From positions 1 to 64,000 of the forward strand of contig JAIYCB010000037.1 of the NCBI GenBank assembly GCA_027488215.1: a stretch of DNA of 64,000 nt, written 5' to 3'. A program made the position numbers and the translations under genes. The notes under the pieces were generated by a model. The model was not told the DNA's origin, did no database searches, and saw only the letters and a program-made list of their open reading frames with translations. Within the stretch, counting starts at the first letter, position 1; each line of letters opens with the position of its first letter. Positions 1 through 8,042 of the stretch are shown here, piece after piece. The DNA is from Comamonadaceae bacterium. GTDB lineage: Bacteria > Pseudomonadota > Gammaproteobacteria > Burkholderiales > Burkholderiaceae_C.

Positions 1-1034
1 GCGGCTGGCAAATGCGCTGCGGCCTCGAAATTGAATTCCACATCTACCGCCTCAAAGACCCGCTGCACGGTGCAGACCTGGACCCGGACCGCGCCGCATG
101 GCCTGGCCCCGTGCCCGAGGTCAGCCTGATCCACCCGGGCTACAACCTGCTGACCGAAGGCTGGATGGACCGGGCCGAAGAGCCGCTTCGCATCGTGCAG
201 CGCACCGCGCAAGCGCTCGGCCTGCCGTTGATCTCGCTCGAAATCGAACTCGGCCCCAGCCAGGTCGAAGCGGTATTTGACGTGAGCGATGCGCTGACAG
301 CGGCCGACCACATGGTGCTGTTTCGCAACGCCACACGCCAAGCCCTGCGCCGCGCCGGCTACCACGCCACCTTCATGTGCCGCCCGCCGTTTGACCACAT
401 CATGTCCAGCGGCTGGCATTTGCACCAATCGGTTTGCGAAATGGCTACGGGCCGCAATGTGTTCATGCGAGATATGGTCGCACCGGTTGTCGGTGCACTG
501 GACGCGCGGAAAGTGCTGAGCGATTCGGGCGCGTCTTGGTTGGCGGGTCTGCTGGCGCATGCCCCGGCGCTCACCGCCCTGTGCACGTCCACCAGCAATG
601 GCTATGGGCGCTTTCGGCCCAACGCCATGGCCCCGCAATCCATCTTGTGGGGGCGCGACAACCGGGGTGCCATGCTGCGCGTCATCGGCTCACCCGGTGA
701 CAAGGCCACCCGGATTGAAAACCGATTGGGCGAACCAGCGGCCAATCCTTATTTGTACATGGCCTCGCAAATCCACGCGGGGCTCGATGGAGTGGAAGCA
801 CAACTGCAAGCGCCACCTGCCACCGAGACGCCCTACTCGTCAGGTGCTGCCACCATCCCGACCAGCCTGGCCGATGCGGTGCAGGCCTTGCAAGCCGATA
901 CCGCTTTGTACCAAGCGCTGGGGCAGCCTTTTGTGGACTACTACAGCACCATCAAGCGGGCCGAGCACCAACGCATGGCGCAAGCCGAAGATGCGACGGA
1001 GTTTCACAAGCGTGAGTACTTCGGCCGAATTTAA
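1..1034 (+). CDS. Glutamine synthetase family protein, C-terminal catalytic part (5' end outside window)
   Basis: The frame is open from the first bases, so the N-terminal domain lies upstream and the gene is partial. Counting from the first Met (base 12), GLEIEF at residues 4-9 matches the start of the glutamine synthetase catalytic barrel with its metal-binding E-x-E. SSGWHLHQS at 132-140 matches the family SG-x-H-x-HQS element, and WGRDNRGAMLRV (213-224) and RIENR (234-238) match the ATP/glutamate-binding segments. The family ligates ammonia or an amine to glutamate using ATP. A 2Fe-2S ferredoxin follows after 35 bases, an arrangement that suggests a gamma-glutamylation step in amine catabolism rather than housekeeping GlnA. 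That role is inference. The family assignment is firm. Confidence 0.85.
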   Translation, partial: GWQMRCGLEIEFHIYRLKDPLHGADLDPDRAAWPGPVPEVSLIHPGYNLLTEGWMDRAEEPLRIVQRTAQALGLPLISLEIELGPSQVEAVFDVSDALTAADHMVLFRNATRQALRRAGYHATFMCRPPFDHIMSSGWHLHQSVCEMATGRNVFMRDMVAPVVGALDARKVLSDSGASWLAGLLAHAPALTALCTSTSNGYGRFRPNAMAPQSILWGRDNRGAMLRVIGSPGDKATRIENRLGEPAANPYLYMASQIHAGLDGVEAQLQAPPATETPYSSGAATIPTSLADAVQALQADTALYQALGQPFVDYYSTIKRAEHQRMAQAEDATEFHKREYFGRI

Positions 1035-1069
1035 AACCCCTGGAAAGCGCGTTTGAGCGCGATGCACTG

Positions 1070-1399
1070 ATGATCACGATCCACCTGCAACCCCACGACC
1101 CGACCCAAGCTGCGCACAGCCTGCAAGTGCAAGCCGGCCAAAGCCTGATGCAAGCGGCGGTCGATGCGAATTTGCCCGGCATCCAGGCCGATTGTGGCGG
1201 ACTGCTCACTTGCGCCACCTGCCATGTGGTGGTTCAAGGCGATTGGCAGTCCAAACTGCCACCTGTTTCAAGCGACGAAGACGGCATGCTGGCTTTCACC
1301 GCTCAAACGCGTGAGCCGGGCAGCCGCTTGTCGTGCCAGATCATGCTGACGCCAGAACTGGATGGCTTGCGGGTGACGCTGCCCGCAAGCCAGTACTGA
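1070..1399 (+). CDS. 2Fe-2S ferredoxin, adrenodoxin type
   Basis: A 109-residue electron carrier. Cys42, Cys48, Cys51 and Cys89 form the C-x5-C-x2-C...C pattern of vertebrate/ISC-type ferredoxins, with the typical CATCHVVV context around the second pair. Such proteins pass single electrons from an NAD(P)H reductase to cytochrome P450s, Rieske oxygenases or the Fe-S assembly system. There is no Isc gene nearby, so a partner oxygenase encoded upstream of the window together with the glutamine-synthetase-like gene is more likely. The stop lies one base before the convergent ffh stop, so the two genes end back to back. Confidence 0.88.
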   Translation: MITIHLQPHDPTQAAHSLQVQAGQSLMQAAVDANLPGIQADCGGLLTCATCHVVVQGDWQSKLPPVSSDEDGMLAFTAQTREPGSRLSCQIMLTPELDGLRVTLPASQY

Positions 1400-1400
1400 A

Positions 1401-2786
1401 TCAGCGCGGCATGCCGGGAAAGCCCCCGCCGCCGCCCATCATGCCTTTCATGGCGCCCATGCGCTTCATCATTTTCATCATGCCGCCGCCGGACATTTTT
1501 TTCATCATGTCCTGCATTTGCTCAAACTCCTTGAGCATGCGGTTGACGTCCTGCACCTGAACGCCCGCGCCTGCGGCAATGCGACGCTTGCGGGTGGCTT
1601 TGATGAGTTCGGGTTTTTTGCGCTCTTGCGGCGTCATGCTGTGGATGATGCCTTGCTTACGGCCGATGTCTTTTTCAACCTTGTCCATGTCCATGGACCC
1701 GGCCTTGGCCGTCAGCTGGCTGGGCAGCTTGTCCATCAGGCTGGACAGCCCACCCATCTGCTTCATTTGCTGGATCTGGGCCAAAAAGTCGTTCAAATCA
1801 AAACTGCCGCCGCTTTTGACCTTGGACGCCAGTTTTTGCGCGGCCTCCATGTCCACACCCGCGGTGACCTGCTCAACCAGGGCCACGATGTCGCCCATGC
1901 CCAGCACACGGCCTGCGTGACGTTCAGCGTCGAACACTTCGAGGCCATCGATCTTTTCGCTGGTACCCGCAAATTTGATGGGCACACCCGTGATCTGGCG
2001 CACCGACAAAGCCGCACCGCCGCGTGAATCGCCATCCAGTTTGGTCAGCACAATGCCCGTCAAGGGCAAAGCATCGCTGAAAGCCTTGGCGGTGTTGGCC
2101 GCGTCCTGGCCTTGCATGGCATCCACCACAAACAGGGTTTCAACGGGCTTGAGTTCAGCGTGCAGACCCTTGATTTCGGTCATCAAGGCCTCATCAATCG
2201 CGAGACGTCCCGCGGTGTCGACCAGCAACACATCAAAAAAGTGTTTGCGGGCGTAGTCGATGGCGGCTCGGGCGATGTCGATCGGCTTTTGGTCGGGCGT
2301 GCTCGGGAACCACTCGGCCCCGGCTTGTGCGGTCACGGTCTTGAGCTGCTCAATCGCCGCAGGTCGATACACGTCGCCCGAGACCGTCAGCACTTTTTTC
2401 TTGCGCTTTTCAATCAGGTGCTTGGCCAGCTTGGCAGTGGTGGTGGTTTTACCGGCACCTTGCAAACCGGCCATCAAAATCACGGCGGGCGGCTGTGCGG
2501 CCAGGTTGATGTCCGAAACGCCCTCGCCCATGGTAGCCACCAGCTCACGGTTGACCACGCCCACCAAGGCCTGGCCGGGCTTGAGAGACCCCATGACTTC
2601 CTGGCCCAAGGCTTTTTCTTTCACCCGGGCAATAAAGTCGCGCACCACCGGCAGCGCCACGTCGGCCTCCAGCAGGGCCATGCGCACTTCGCGCAGCATG
2701 TCCGCCACGTTGGATTCGGTGATGCGGGCCTGGCCGCTGATGGTCTTGACGAGGCGCGAGAGTTTGTCGGTCAGGGCGGAAGCCAT
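1401..2786 (-). CDS. ffh: Signal recognition particle protein Ffh
   Basis: 461 residues, the usual length. Ffh binds 4.5S RNA and the signal sequences of nascent membrane proteins and delivers ribosomes to FtsY. The N domain (1-90) is followed by the GTPase domain with a P-loop at 107-115 (GLQGAGKTT), the DTAGRL switch near 190 and TKLDGDSRGG near 248. The C-terminal M domain carries the methionine-rich signal-binding surface and ends in a Met/Gly-rich tail (GGGMMKMMKRMG). Start context and family length agree. The 77-base gap to ypjD must hold promoters for both divergent genes. Confidence 0.98.
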   Translation of the reverse strand: MASALTDKLSRLVKTISGQARITESNVADMLREVRMALLEADVALPVVRDFIARVKEKALGQEVMGSLKPGQALVGVVNRELVATMGEGVSDINLAAQPPAVILMAGLQGAGKTTTTAKLAKHLIEKRKKKVLTVSGDVYRPAAIEQLKTVTAQAGAEWFPSTPDQKPIDIARAAIDYARKHFFDVLLVDTAGRLAIDEALMTEIKGLHAELKPVETLFVVDAMQGQDAANTAKAFSDALPLTGIVLTKLDGDSRGGAALSVRQITGVPIKFAGTSEKIDGLEVFDAERHAGRVLGMGDIVALVEQVTAGVDMEAAQKLASKVKSGGSFDLNDFLAQIQQMKQMGGLSSLMDKLPSQLTAKAGSMDMDKVEKDIGRKQGIIHSMTPQERKKPELIKATRKRRIAAGAGVQVQDVNRMLKEFEQMQDMMKKMSGGGMMKMMKRMGAMKGMMGGGGGFPGMPR

Positions 2787-2850
2787 GGGGGAATCCAGAA
2801 AAATCCGGTCCAGCGTGTTGGCGAAGCCCCAGCGGCAGCGCCTGAAAGGC

Positions 2851-2856
2851 TAAACT
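2851..2856 (+). promoter_or_regulatory. Candidate -10 element for ypjD (TAAACT)
   Basis: TAAACT ends seven bases before the ypjD ATG at 2864, so transcription would begin at or next to the start codon. No clear -35 or ribosome binding site is seen. This would give a leaderless mRNA; it is a reading of spacing only. Confidence 0.35.
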
Positions 2857-2863
2857 CGGACCC

Positions 2864-3667
2864 ATGATTTTAGCGAGTGCGCCTTTGTGGACGCTGCCCT
2901 TCTCGGTATTGGCAGCCCTGACCTATGCCTTGCCCGCTCTGGTGCACCGCCGCCTGAGCGATGCGCATGCACGCCGCCTGATTTGGCTGGCCTGGGGCTT
3001 GCACGCCATCAGCCTGCTCGTGCTGCTCATGGGGCCGGTGCGCTTTGGATTTGCGCCGGCACTGTCGGTGACCGCTTGGCTGGTGGTCACGGCCTACATG
3101 ATCGAGACCCAGTTTTTCCCCAAACTCAAGTCTCGCTGGGCCATGGGCAGTCTGGGGGCCATCACCGTGGTACTGGCTTGGGTGTTTCCGGGCACCCTGC
3201 TCACCAGCCAGGCTTCGGCCTGGTTGCCCCTGCACTTCGCGCTGGGATTATCGGCCTATGGCATGTTTGCTGCCGCCGTGGTGCATGCCTGGATGATGAC
3301 GCGCACTGAACACGACATCCGCCTGGCCCACGAGGGCTCCAGCGGATTGCCGCTGTTGACGCTGGAGCGCCTGACCTTTCGTTTTGTGGCAGCGGGTTTT
3401 GTCCTTTTAACGGCCACTTTGATCGCGGGCGCCTTGTTTGGCGAAGCCCTTTATGGCCAAAACCACACCCCATGGCGCTGGGACCACAAACGTGTGTTTG
3501 CCGTCCTGTCCTGGCTCACCTTTGCCACCTTGCTGGTGGGCCGCAGTCAATGGGGCTGGCGGGGACGCCGCGCCGTTCGGGTGCTCTACATCGGTGCGGG
3601 CTTGCTGCTGCTGTCTTATGCAGGTTCACGCTTTGTACTGGAAGTCTTGATTGGACGCGTTGGATGA
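2864..3667 (+). CDS. ypjD: Inner-membrane CcsA/YpjD-type cytochrome c assembly family protein
   Basis: 267 residues, almost entirely hydrophobic, with about eight predicted membrane spans. It belongs to the cytochrome c assembly (CcsA/HemX-like) family. The sequence NHTPWRWDHKRVFAVLSW near residue 200 resembles the Trp/His-rich loop of this family, which in true CcsA and CcmC proteins handles heme. YpjD itself is poorly understood, and location beside ffh is common in proteobacteria. Its stop overlaps the next ATG (ATGA, 3664-3667), indicating translational coupling. Function in heme handling is inference. Confidence 0.85.
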   Translation: MILASAPLWTLPFSVLAALTYALPALVHRRLSDAHARRLIWLAWGLHAISLLVLLMGPVRFGFAPALSVTAWLVVTAYMIETQFFPKLKSRWAMGSLGAITVVLAWVFPGTLLTSQASAWLPLHFALGLSAYGMFAAAVVHAWMMTRTEHDIRLAHEGSSGLPLLTLERLTFRFVAAGFVLLTATLIAGALFGEALYGQNHTPWRWDHKRVFAVLSWLTFATLLVGRSQWGWRGRRAVRVLYIGAGLLLLSYAGSRFVLEVLIGRVG

Positions 3668-3906
3668 AATACCTGATTTGGCTCTTGGTCATTGTGTTGG
3701 CGATCTGGGCATTCAAACGCAGCCGCCGTGTCAATTCAGACGCCTCCCAAGGCAAGCCCCCAACCACTCCGGCAACCCCCGCCAACATGGCGGCATGTTT
3801 GCAATGCGGCATCCACTTGCCCCAAGATGAAGCGGTCACGGGTGAAAAAGGTCTCTACTGCAGCACTGAGCACCGCGCAGCTGCACAAGACCGCAACCCC
3901 ACATGA
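3664..3906 (+). CDS. Small membrane-anchored zinc-ribbon protein, PP0621-like
   Basis: 80 residues. An N-terminal hydrophobic span (MKYLIWLLVIVLAIWAF) is followed by a basic stretch, a Pro/Thr linker and a small CxxC...C module (ACLQCGIHLPQ...GLYCS) that could bind one metal ion. The pattern matches the PP0621 family of short conserved proteins. The start is chosen because ATG 3664 overlaps the ypjD stop, which ties the two genes into one operon. Function is unknown; a role at the membrane next to YpjD is only suggested by the neighbourhood. Confidence 0.75.
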   Translation: MKYLIWLLVIVLAIWAFKRSRRVNSDASQGKPPTTPATPANMAACLQCGIHLPQDEAVTGEKGLYCSTEHRAAAQDRNPT

Positions 3907-3948
3907 AAACCAGGGGCCTGCCAGTTGCGCCCAGTCAACGGACGTTTC

Positions 3949-4575
3949 ATGACCCCGCCGAAACCCAACCGCCCATCCCCAGTCGTGCCTGAGCACCCCG
4001 CCGAAGCCACCGGCCTTTGGAACCGCGGCTGGTACGCGCCCGCCCAAAGGCTGGATTCGCCCAACTTTGGCCCCAGGCCCAAAGGCATCAGCATCGACCT
4101 GCTCGTCATTCACTCCATCAGCCTGCCTCCTGGTCAATACGGCGGCCAAGAGGTGCAAGCCCTGTTCACCAACCAGCTCGACTGGGATGCCGACCCTTAT
4201 TTCGCGCAAATTCGGGGACTTCAAGTGTCCTCACATTTCTACATCCGGCGTGATGGCAGCCTGTGGCAGTTTGTCAGCGCGGATGACCGTGCCTGGCATG
4301 CCGGACAGTCCGAATACAGAGGGCGCTCCCAATGCAATGACGACTCGATCGGCATCGAACTCGAAGGTTTGGAGGGTGATGTGTTCGAAGACCCCCAATA
4401 TGAGCAACTCAGTCGGCTCTGTCTTGACTTGCTTCGGCACTACCCGATTGAGCATGTGGCGGGCCATGAGCACATTGCACCGGGCCGCAAACGAGATCCG
4501 GGAGCGGGCTTTGACTGGCAGCGCCTGAAAGCGGACATCTCACTGCCCAATCATTGTTTTCCCCTGTGTTTTTGA
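3949..4575 (+). CDS. ampD: 1,6-anhydro-N-acetylmuramyl-L-alanine amidase AmpD
   Basis: 208 residues from ATG 3949 (a TTG at 3925 is a less likely start). AmpD is a cytoplasmic zinc amidase that removes the peptide from anhydro-muropeptides during cell wall recycling. Predicted zinc ligands are His55 (LLVIHS), His173 and Asp183 in GHEHIAPGRKRDPG; the His-to-Asp spacing of ten matches the E. coli enzyme. Glu137 in IGIELEG fits the catalytic Glu. Mpl, which reuses the tripeptide AmpD releases, is encoded at 15.0 kb. The N-terminus is about 20 residues longer than in E. coli. Confidence 0.96.
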   Translation: MTPPKPNRPSPVVPEHPAEATGLWNRGWYAPAQRLDSPNFGPRPKGISIDLLVIHSISLPPGQYGGQEVQALFTNQLDWDADPYFAQIRGLQVSSHFYIRRDGSLWQFVSADDRAWHAGQSEYRGRSQCNDDSIGIELEGLEGDVFEDPQYEQLSRLCLDLLRHYPIEHVAGHEHIAPGRKRDPGAGFDWQRLKADISLPNHCFPLCF

Positions 4576-4610
4576 TGCGACACAAAAAAATATTTTTGGG
4601 TTTTTTTACA

Positions 4611-4777
4611 TTTTCAAAACGTTTCATCAATTTATAACGAAGTGCCGGCCAGCTGGCACCTAAGACAAATCAGGCGATTGAGACAGAAAAACCTCTGGGA
4701 GTCGCATTGCGACTGAGGTTGATCTTCAAAGGCCCCTGATTGCTTGATTTTGAGCGGCTTTTTTCAGCCCCTGAAAA
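4611..4777 (+). ncRNA. Candidate structured RNA between ampD and nrdA
   Basis: A promoter-like pair (TTTTCA 4611-4616, 16 bases, TATAAC 4633-4638) precedes a run of nested complementary segments: GTGCC/GGCAC (4642-4646/4655-4659), outer stem AATCAGG/CCTGATT (4668-4674/4735-4741), middle stem AACCTC/GAGGTT (4690-4695/4715-4720) and apical stem AGTCGC/GCGACT (4700-4705/4709-4714) with a four-base bulge. A T-run at 4759-4764 and a small TTTTCAG/CTGAAAA hairpin (4761-4777) follow. It does not match 6S, 4.5S or any riboswitch I can recall. It could be a small RNA or a degenerate leader. It ends about 70 bases before the nrdA control sites. Confidence 0.35.
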
Positions 4778-4845
4778 CCCACGAATGAGGTTTCATTTGC
4801 GCAATCACCGTGCGCATTCGCCGTTGAGCACTGGTCAGAGGTCGT

Positions 4846-4861
4846 ACACTACCTGTAGTGG
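4846..4861 (+). promoter_or_regulatory. NrdR box 1 (ACACTACCTGTAGTGG)
   Basis: An imperfect palindrome close to the NrdR consensus ACAC-W-ATATAT-W-GTGT. NrdR is the ATP/dATP-sensing repressor of ribonucleotide reductase operons. It lies 32 bases (start to start, about three helical turns) upstream of a second, better box, the tandem arrangement typical of nrd promoters. Confidence 0.75.
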
Positions 4862-4862
4862 C

Positions 4863-4891
4863 TTGTCATGACCCTGGACACCAGATATAGT
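4863..4891 (+). promoter_or_regulatory. nrdA sigma70-type promoter
   Basis: TTGTCA (4863-4868) and TATAGT (4886-4891) are separated by exactly 17 bases, each one mismatch from consensus. The -10 lies inside NrdR box 2, so repressor binding would block RNA polymerase directly. The 5' leader would be about 75 bases. Confidence 0.8.
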
Positions 4892-4893
4892 GT
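4878..4893 (+). promoter_or_regulatory. NrdR box 2 (ACACCAGATATAGTGT)
   Basis: Near-perfect NrdR palindrome overlapping the -10 of the nrdA promoter. Together with box 1 it predicts repression of nrdA (and possibly nrdB) when dATP is plentiful. Confidence 0.85.
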
Positions 4894-4973
4894 CCGTTAC
4901 AAATTTTCACAAACATGCCGGAGCGGCATTTCAAGCTTTTTTGACCGACTCAATCCAGACGATAAATTAGAAA

Positions 4974-7901
4974 ATGACCATGCAAACAGATCTGACCATC
5001 CCCTCCACCTCTTCCGGCCTGATGAACCTGCCCGCAGACCGTGCGGGCGTTGCCACAGTACACCCCCTCAACCATTACCAAATCATCCGCCGCAACGGCG
5101 CCGTGGTACCTTTTGAGCCCAACAAGATCGCTGTGGCCATGATGAAAGCCTTCCTGGCGGTGCATGGCACCCAAGGCGCAGCATCTGCCAGCGTGCGTGA
5201 AGTCGTCGAAGAATTGACCCAAAACGTGGTGCGCGCCCTGATGCGCTCACGCCCTGGTGGCGGCACTTTTCACATCGAAGACGTGCAAGACCAGGTCGAA
5301 TTGGGCCTGATGCGCAGCAGCAACCATGAAGTGGCTCGCGCTTATGTGTTGTACCGCGAGCGCCGCACGCAAGAGCGCGCACAGCAAAGCCAGCAAGCTG
5401 CGCCAGTCAAGCAGGAGCCCGCGTTGCATGTATTGGACGGTGGCAAGCGCATCGCGCTGGACCTGAACTACCTCAAAACCCTGATGGTCAATGCCTGCGC
5501 TGGTCTGGGCAAAGACGTGAGCCCCGAGCCGATCTTGGCCGAAACCATGCGCAATCTGTACGACGGTGTGCCCATGGAAGAGGTGTACAAAGCGTCCATC
5601 CTCGCTTCACGCACCCTGATCGAAAAAGATCCGGACTACACCTACGTCACCGCCCGTTTGCTGATGCACACCATCGCCAAGGAAATCCTGGGCAAGGAAG
5701 TGACCCAAGACCAGATGGCCGAGGAATACATCGACTACTTCCCACAGTTCATCAAAAAAGGCATCGACAACGACCTGCTGGACGCCAAGCTGGCCCAGTT
5801 CGACCTGAAAAAACTGGCCGAAGCCCTCAAGCCCGAGCGTGACCTGCAGTTTGACTATCTGGGCCTCCAAACCCTGTACGACCGCTATTTCTTGCACGTG
5901 CGCAAACAACGCATCGAAATGCCTCAGGCCTTCTTCATGCGCGTGGCCATGGGCTTGTCGGTCAACGAAATCAACCGTGAAGCCCGTGCCATTGAGTTCT
6001 ACGAAGTGCTGTCGTCGTTTGACTTCATGTCCTCCACGCCTACCTTGTTCAACAGTGGCACCTTGCGCCCCCAACTGTCGAGCTGCTACCTGACCACCGT
6101 GCCCGACGACCTCGACGGTATCTACGAATCGATCAAGGAAAACGCCCTGCTCTCCAAATTTGCAGGCGGTCTGGGCAACGACTGGACACGCGTGCGCGCC
6201 ATGGGCTCACACATCAAGGGCACCAACGGTGAGTCACAAGGTGTGGTGCCTTTCCTCAAGGTGGTCAACGATACCGCTGTAGCCGTGAACCAAGGCGGCA
6301 AGCGCAAGGGAGCGGTCTGCACCTATCTGGAAACCTGGCACCTGGACATCGAGGAATTTCTGGAGCTGCGCAAGAACACCGGCGACGACCGCCGCCGCAC
6401 CCACGACATGAACACGGCCAACTGGATTCCCGACCTGTTCATGCGCCGCGTCATGGAAAAAGGCGACTGGACTTTGTTCTCACCTTCGGATTGCCCCGAC
6501 CTCCACGACAAGTTTGGTTCAGACTTTGAAAAGGCCTACACCGCTTACGAAGCCAAGGCCGAACGTGGCGAGATCAAGCCGAGCAAGAAAGTACCCGCCA
6601 CAGACTTGTGGCGCAAGATGCTGTCGATGCTGTTCGAAACCGGTCACCCCTGGATCACCTTCAAGGACGCTTGCAACGTGCGCTCGCCTCAGCAGCATGC
6701 GGGTGTGGTGCACTCTTCGAACCTGTGTACTGAAATCACACTGAACACCAGTGACACCGAAACCGCCGTTTGCAACCTGGGCTCGGTCAACCTGGCGCGC
6801 CACCTCAAGGACGGCGCTAACGGCAAGGTGATGGACCACGACAAGCTGAAAAAGACGATTTCGACAGCCATGCGCATGCTGGATAACGTGATCGACATCA
6901 ACTACTACGCGGTCAAAAAAGCCCGTGACTCGAACATCCGCCATCGCCCTGTGGGCCTGGGACTGATGGCGTTCCAGGATGCCTTGTACGAGATGCGCAT
7001 CTCTTATGCCTCGCAAGCGGCCGTGGAGTTTGCCGACCAATCGATGGAAGCGATCTGCTACTACGCTTACTGGGCGTCCACCGAGTTGGCGCAAGAGCGC
7101 GGACAGTACTCCAGCTACAAGGGCTCTCTGTGGGATCAAGGCATTCTGCCGTTGGACACCGTCGACCTGCTGGCGCGCGAGCGTGGTGGTTATGTGGAAG
7201 TTGATCGCTCCTCCACCCTCGACTGGGATGCCCTGCGCCAGAAAATCAAAGCCAACGGGATGCGCAACTCCAACTGCGTCGCGATTGCGCCAACAGCCAC
7301 CATCTCCAACATCATCGGCGTGGACGCTTCGATTGAGCCCTGCTTTGGCAACCTGTCGGTCAAATCCAACCTGTCCGGTGAGTTCACCGTCATCAACAGT
7401 TACTTGGTGCGCGACTTGAAACGTCTTGGCCTGTGGGACGATGTGATGGTCATGGATCTGAAACACTTTGACGGTTCGCTGCGCCCCATCGACCGCGTGC
7501 CGCAAGACATCAAGGCTTTGTACGCCACCGCCTTTGAAGTCGAAACGACATGGCTGGTCGAAGCCGCCGCACGTCGCCAGAAATGGATTGACCAGGCGCA
7601 ATCACTCAACATTTACATGGCTGGTGCCTCGGGCAAAAAACTCGACGACACCTACAAACTCGCCTGGTTGCGCGGCCTCAAAACCACTTACTACCTGCGC
7701 ACATCCAGCGCCACGCAAGTGGAAAAATCGACTGTGAATGCCGGCTCGCACAATGCCGTGTCTGCATCAGGTACACCCAGTGCCGGCATGAGTGCCATCG
7801 AGGCCGCCGCTGCTGCTGCACAAGCACAAATGGCTGCCACGCCTGCCACCGACATCAAGTTCTGCGCCATCGACGATCCAGGTTGCGAAGCTTGCCAATG
7901 A
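4974..7901 (+). CDS. nrdA: Ribonucleoside-diphosphate reductase class Ia, alpha subunit
   Basis: 975 residues. It reduces ribonucleoside diphosphates to deoxy forms together with NrdB. An N-terminal ATP-cone (about residues 35-130, starting IIRRNGAVVPFEPNK) gives allosteric on/off control by ATP and dATP, and a further helical stretch precedes the ten-stranded barrel. Catalytic residues are visible: Cys371 (SSCYL) and Cys600 (AVCNLGSVN) as the redox pair and Asn583-Cys585-Glu587 (NLCTEI) as the radical site. The C-terminus ends in a mobile Cys pair (CEACQ). No strong ribosome binding site precedes ATG 4974; ATG 4980 is an alternative. NrdR boxes lie upstream. Confidence 0.97.
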   Translation: MTMQTDLTIPSTSSGLMNLPADRAGVATVHPLNHYQIIRRNGAVVPFEPNKIAVAMMKAFLAVHGTQGAASASVREVVEELTQNVVRALMRSRPGGGTFHIEDVQDQVELGLMRSSNHEVARAYVLYRERRTQERAQQSQQAAPVKQEPALHVLDGGKRIALDLNYLKTLMVNACAGLGKDVSPEPILAETMRNLYDGVPMEEVYKASILASRTLIEKDPDYTYVTARLLMHTIAKEILGKEVTQDQMAEEYIDYFPQFIKKGIDNDLLDAKLAQFDLKKLAEALKPERDLQFDYLGLQTLYDRYFLHVRKQRIEMPQAFFMRVAMGLSVNEINREARAIEFYEVLSSFDFMSSTPTLFNSGTLRPQLSSCYLTTVPDDLDGIYESIKENALLSKFAGGLGNDWTRVRAMGSHIKGTNGESQGVVPFLKVVNDTAVAVNQGGKRKGAVCTYLETWHLDIEEFLELRKNTGDDRRRTHDMNTANWIPDLFMRRVMEKGDWTLFSPSDCPDLHDKFGSDFEKAYTAYEAKAERGEIKPSKKVPATDLWRKMLSMLFETGHPWITFKDACNVRSPQQHAGVVHSSNLCTEITLNTSDTETAVCNLGSVNLARHLKDGANGKVMDHDKLKKTISTAMRMLDNVIDINYYAVKKARDSNIRHRPVGLGLMAFQDALYEMRISYASQAAVEFADQSMEAICYYAYWASTELAQERGQYSSYKGSLWDQGILPLDTVDLLARERGGYVEVDRSSTLDWDALRQKIKANGMRNSNCVAIAPTATISNIIGVDASIEPCFGNLSVKSNLSGEFTVINSYLVRDLKRLGLWDDVMVMDLKHFDGSLRPIDRVPQDIKALYATAFEVETTWLVEAAARRQKWIDQAQSLNIYMAGASGKKLDDTYKLAWLRGLKTTYYLRTSSATQVEKSTVNAGSHNAVSASGTPSAGMSAIEAAAAAAQAQMAATPATDIKFCAIDDPGCEACQ

Positions 7902-7917
7902 TGGACCTTGCTCAAAG

Positions 7918-7937
7918 CAGCACACGCGTGTGTGCTG
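7918..7937 (+). other. Hairpin between nrdA and nrdB
   Basis: An 8-bp perfect stem CAGCACAC/GTGTGCTG with loop GCGT lies 16 bases after the nrdA stop. No T-run follows, so it is more likely an mRNA processing or stability element than a terminator. Confidence 0.5.
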
Positions 7938-7995
7938 TTCGATGCAATGGCACAACACTTCATGCTCAGCTTGTGACCTAAATGGATGAACGGCT

Positions 7996-8023
7996 TTGCA
8001 ATTTGTGGTCATGCTTTCATAAT
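7996..8023 (+). promoter_or_regulatory. Candidate nrdB promoter
   Basis: TTGCAA (7996-8001) and CATAAT (8018-8023) with a 16-base spacer sit 20 bases before the nrdB ATG. This would let nrdB be transcribed separately from nrdA. No NrdR box is seen here. Confidence 0.45.
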
Positions 8024-8042
8024 TTAAGAACTGGAATTTTTT

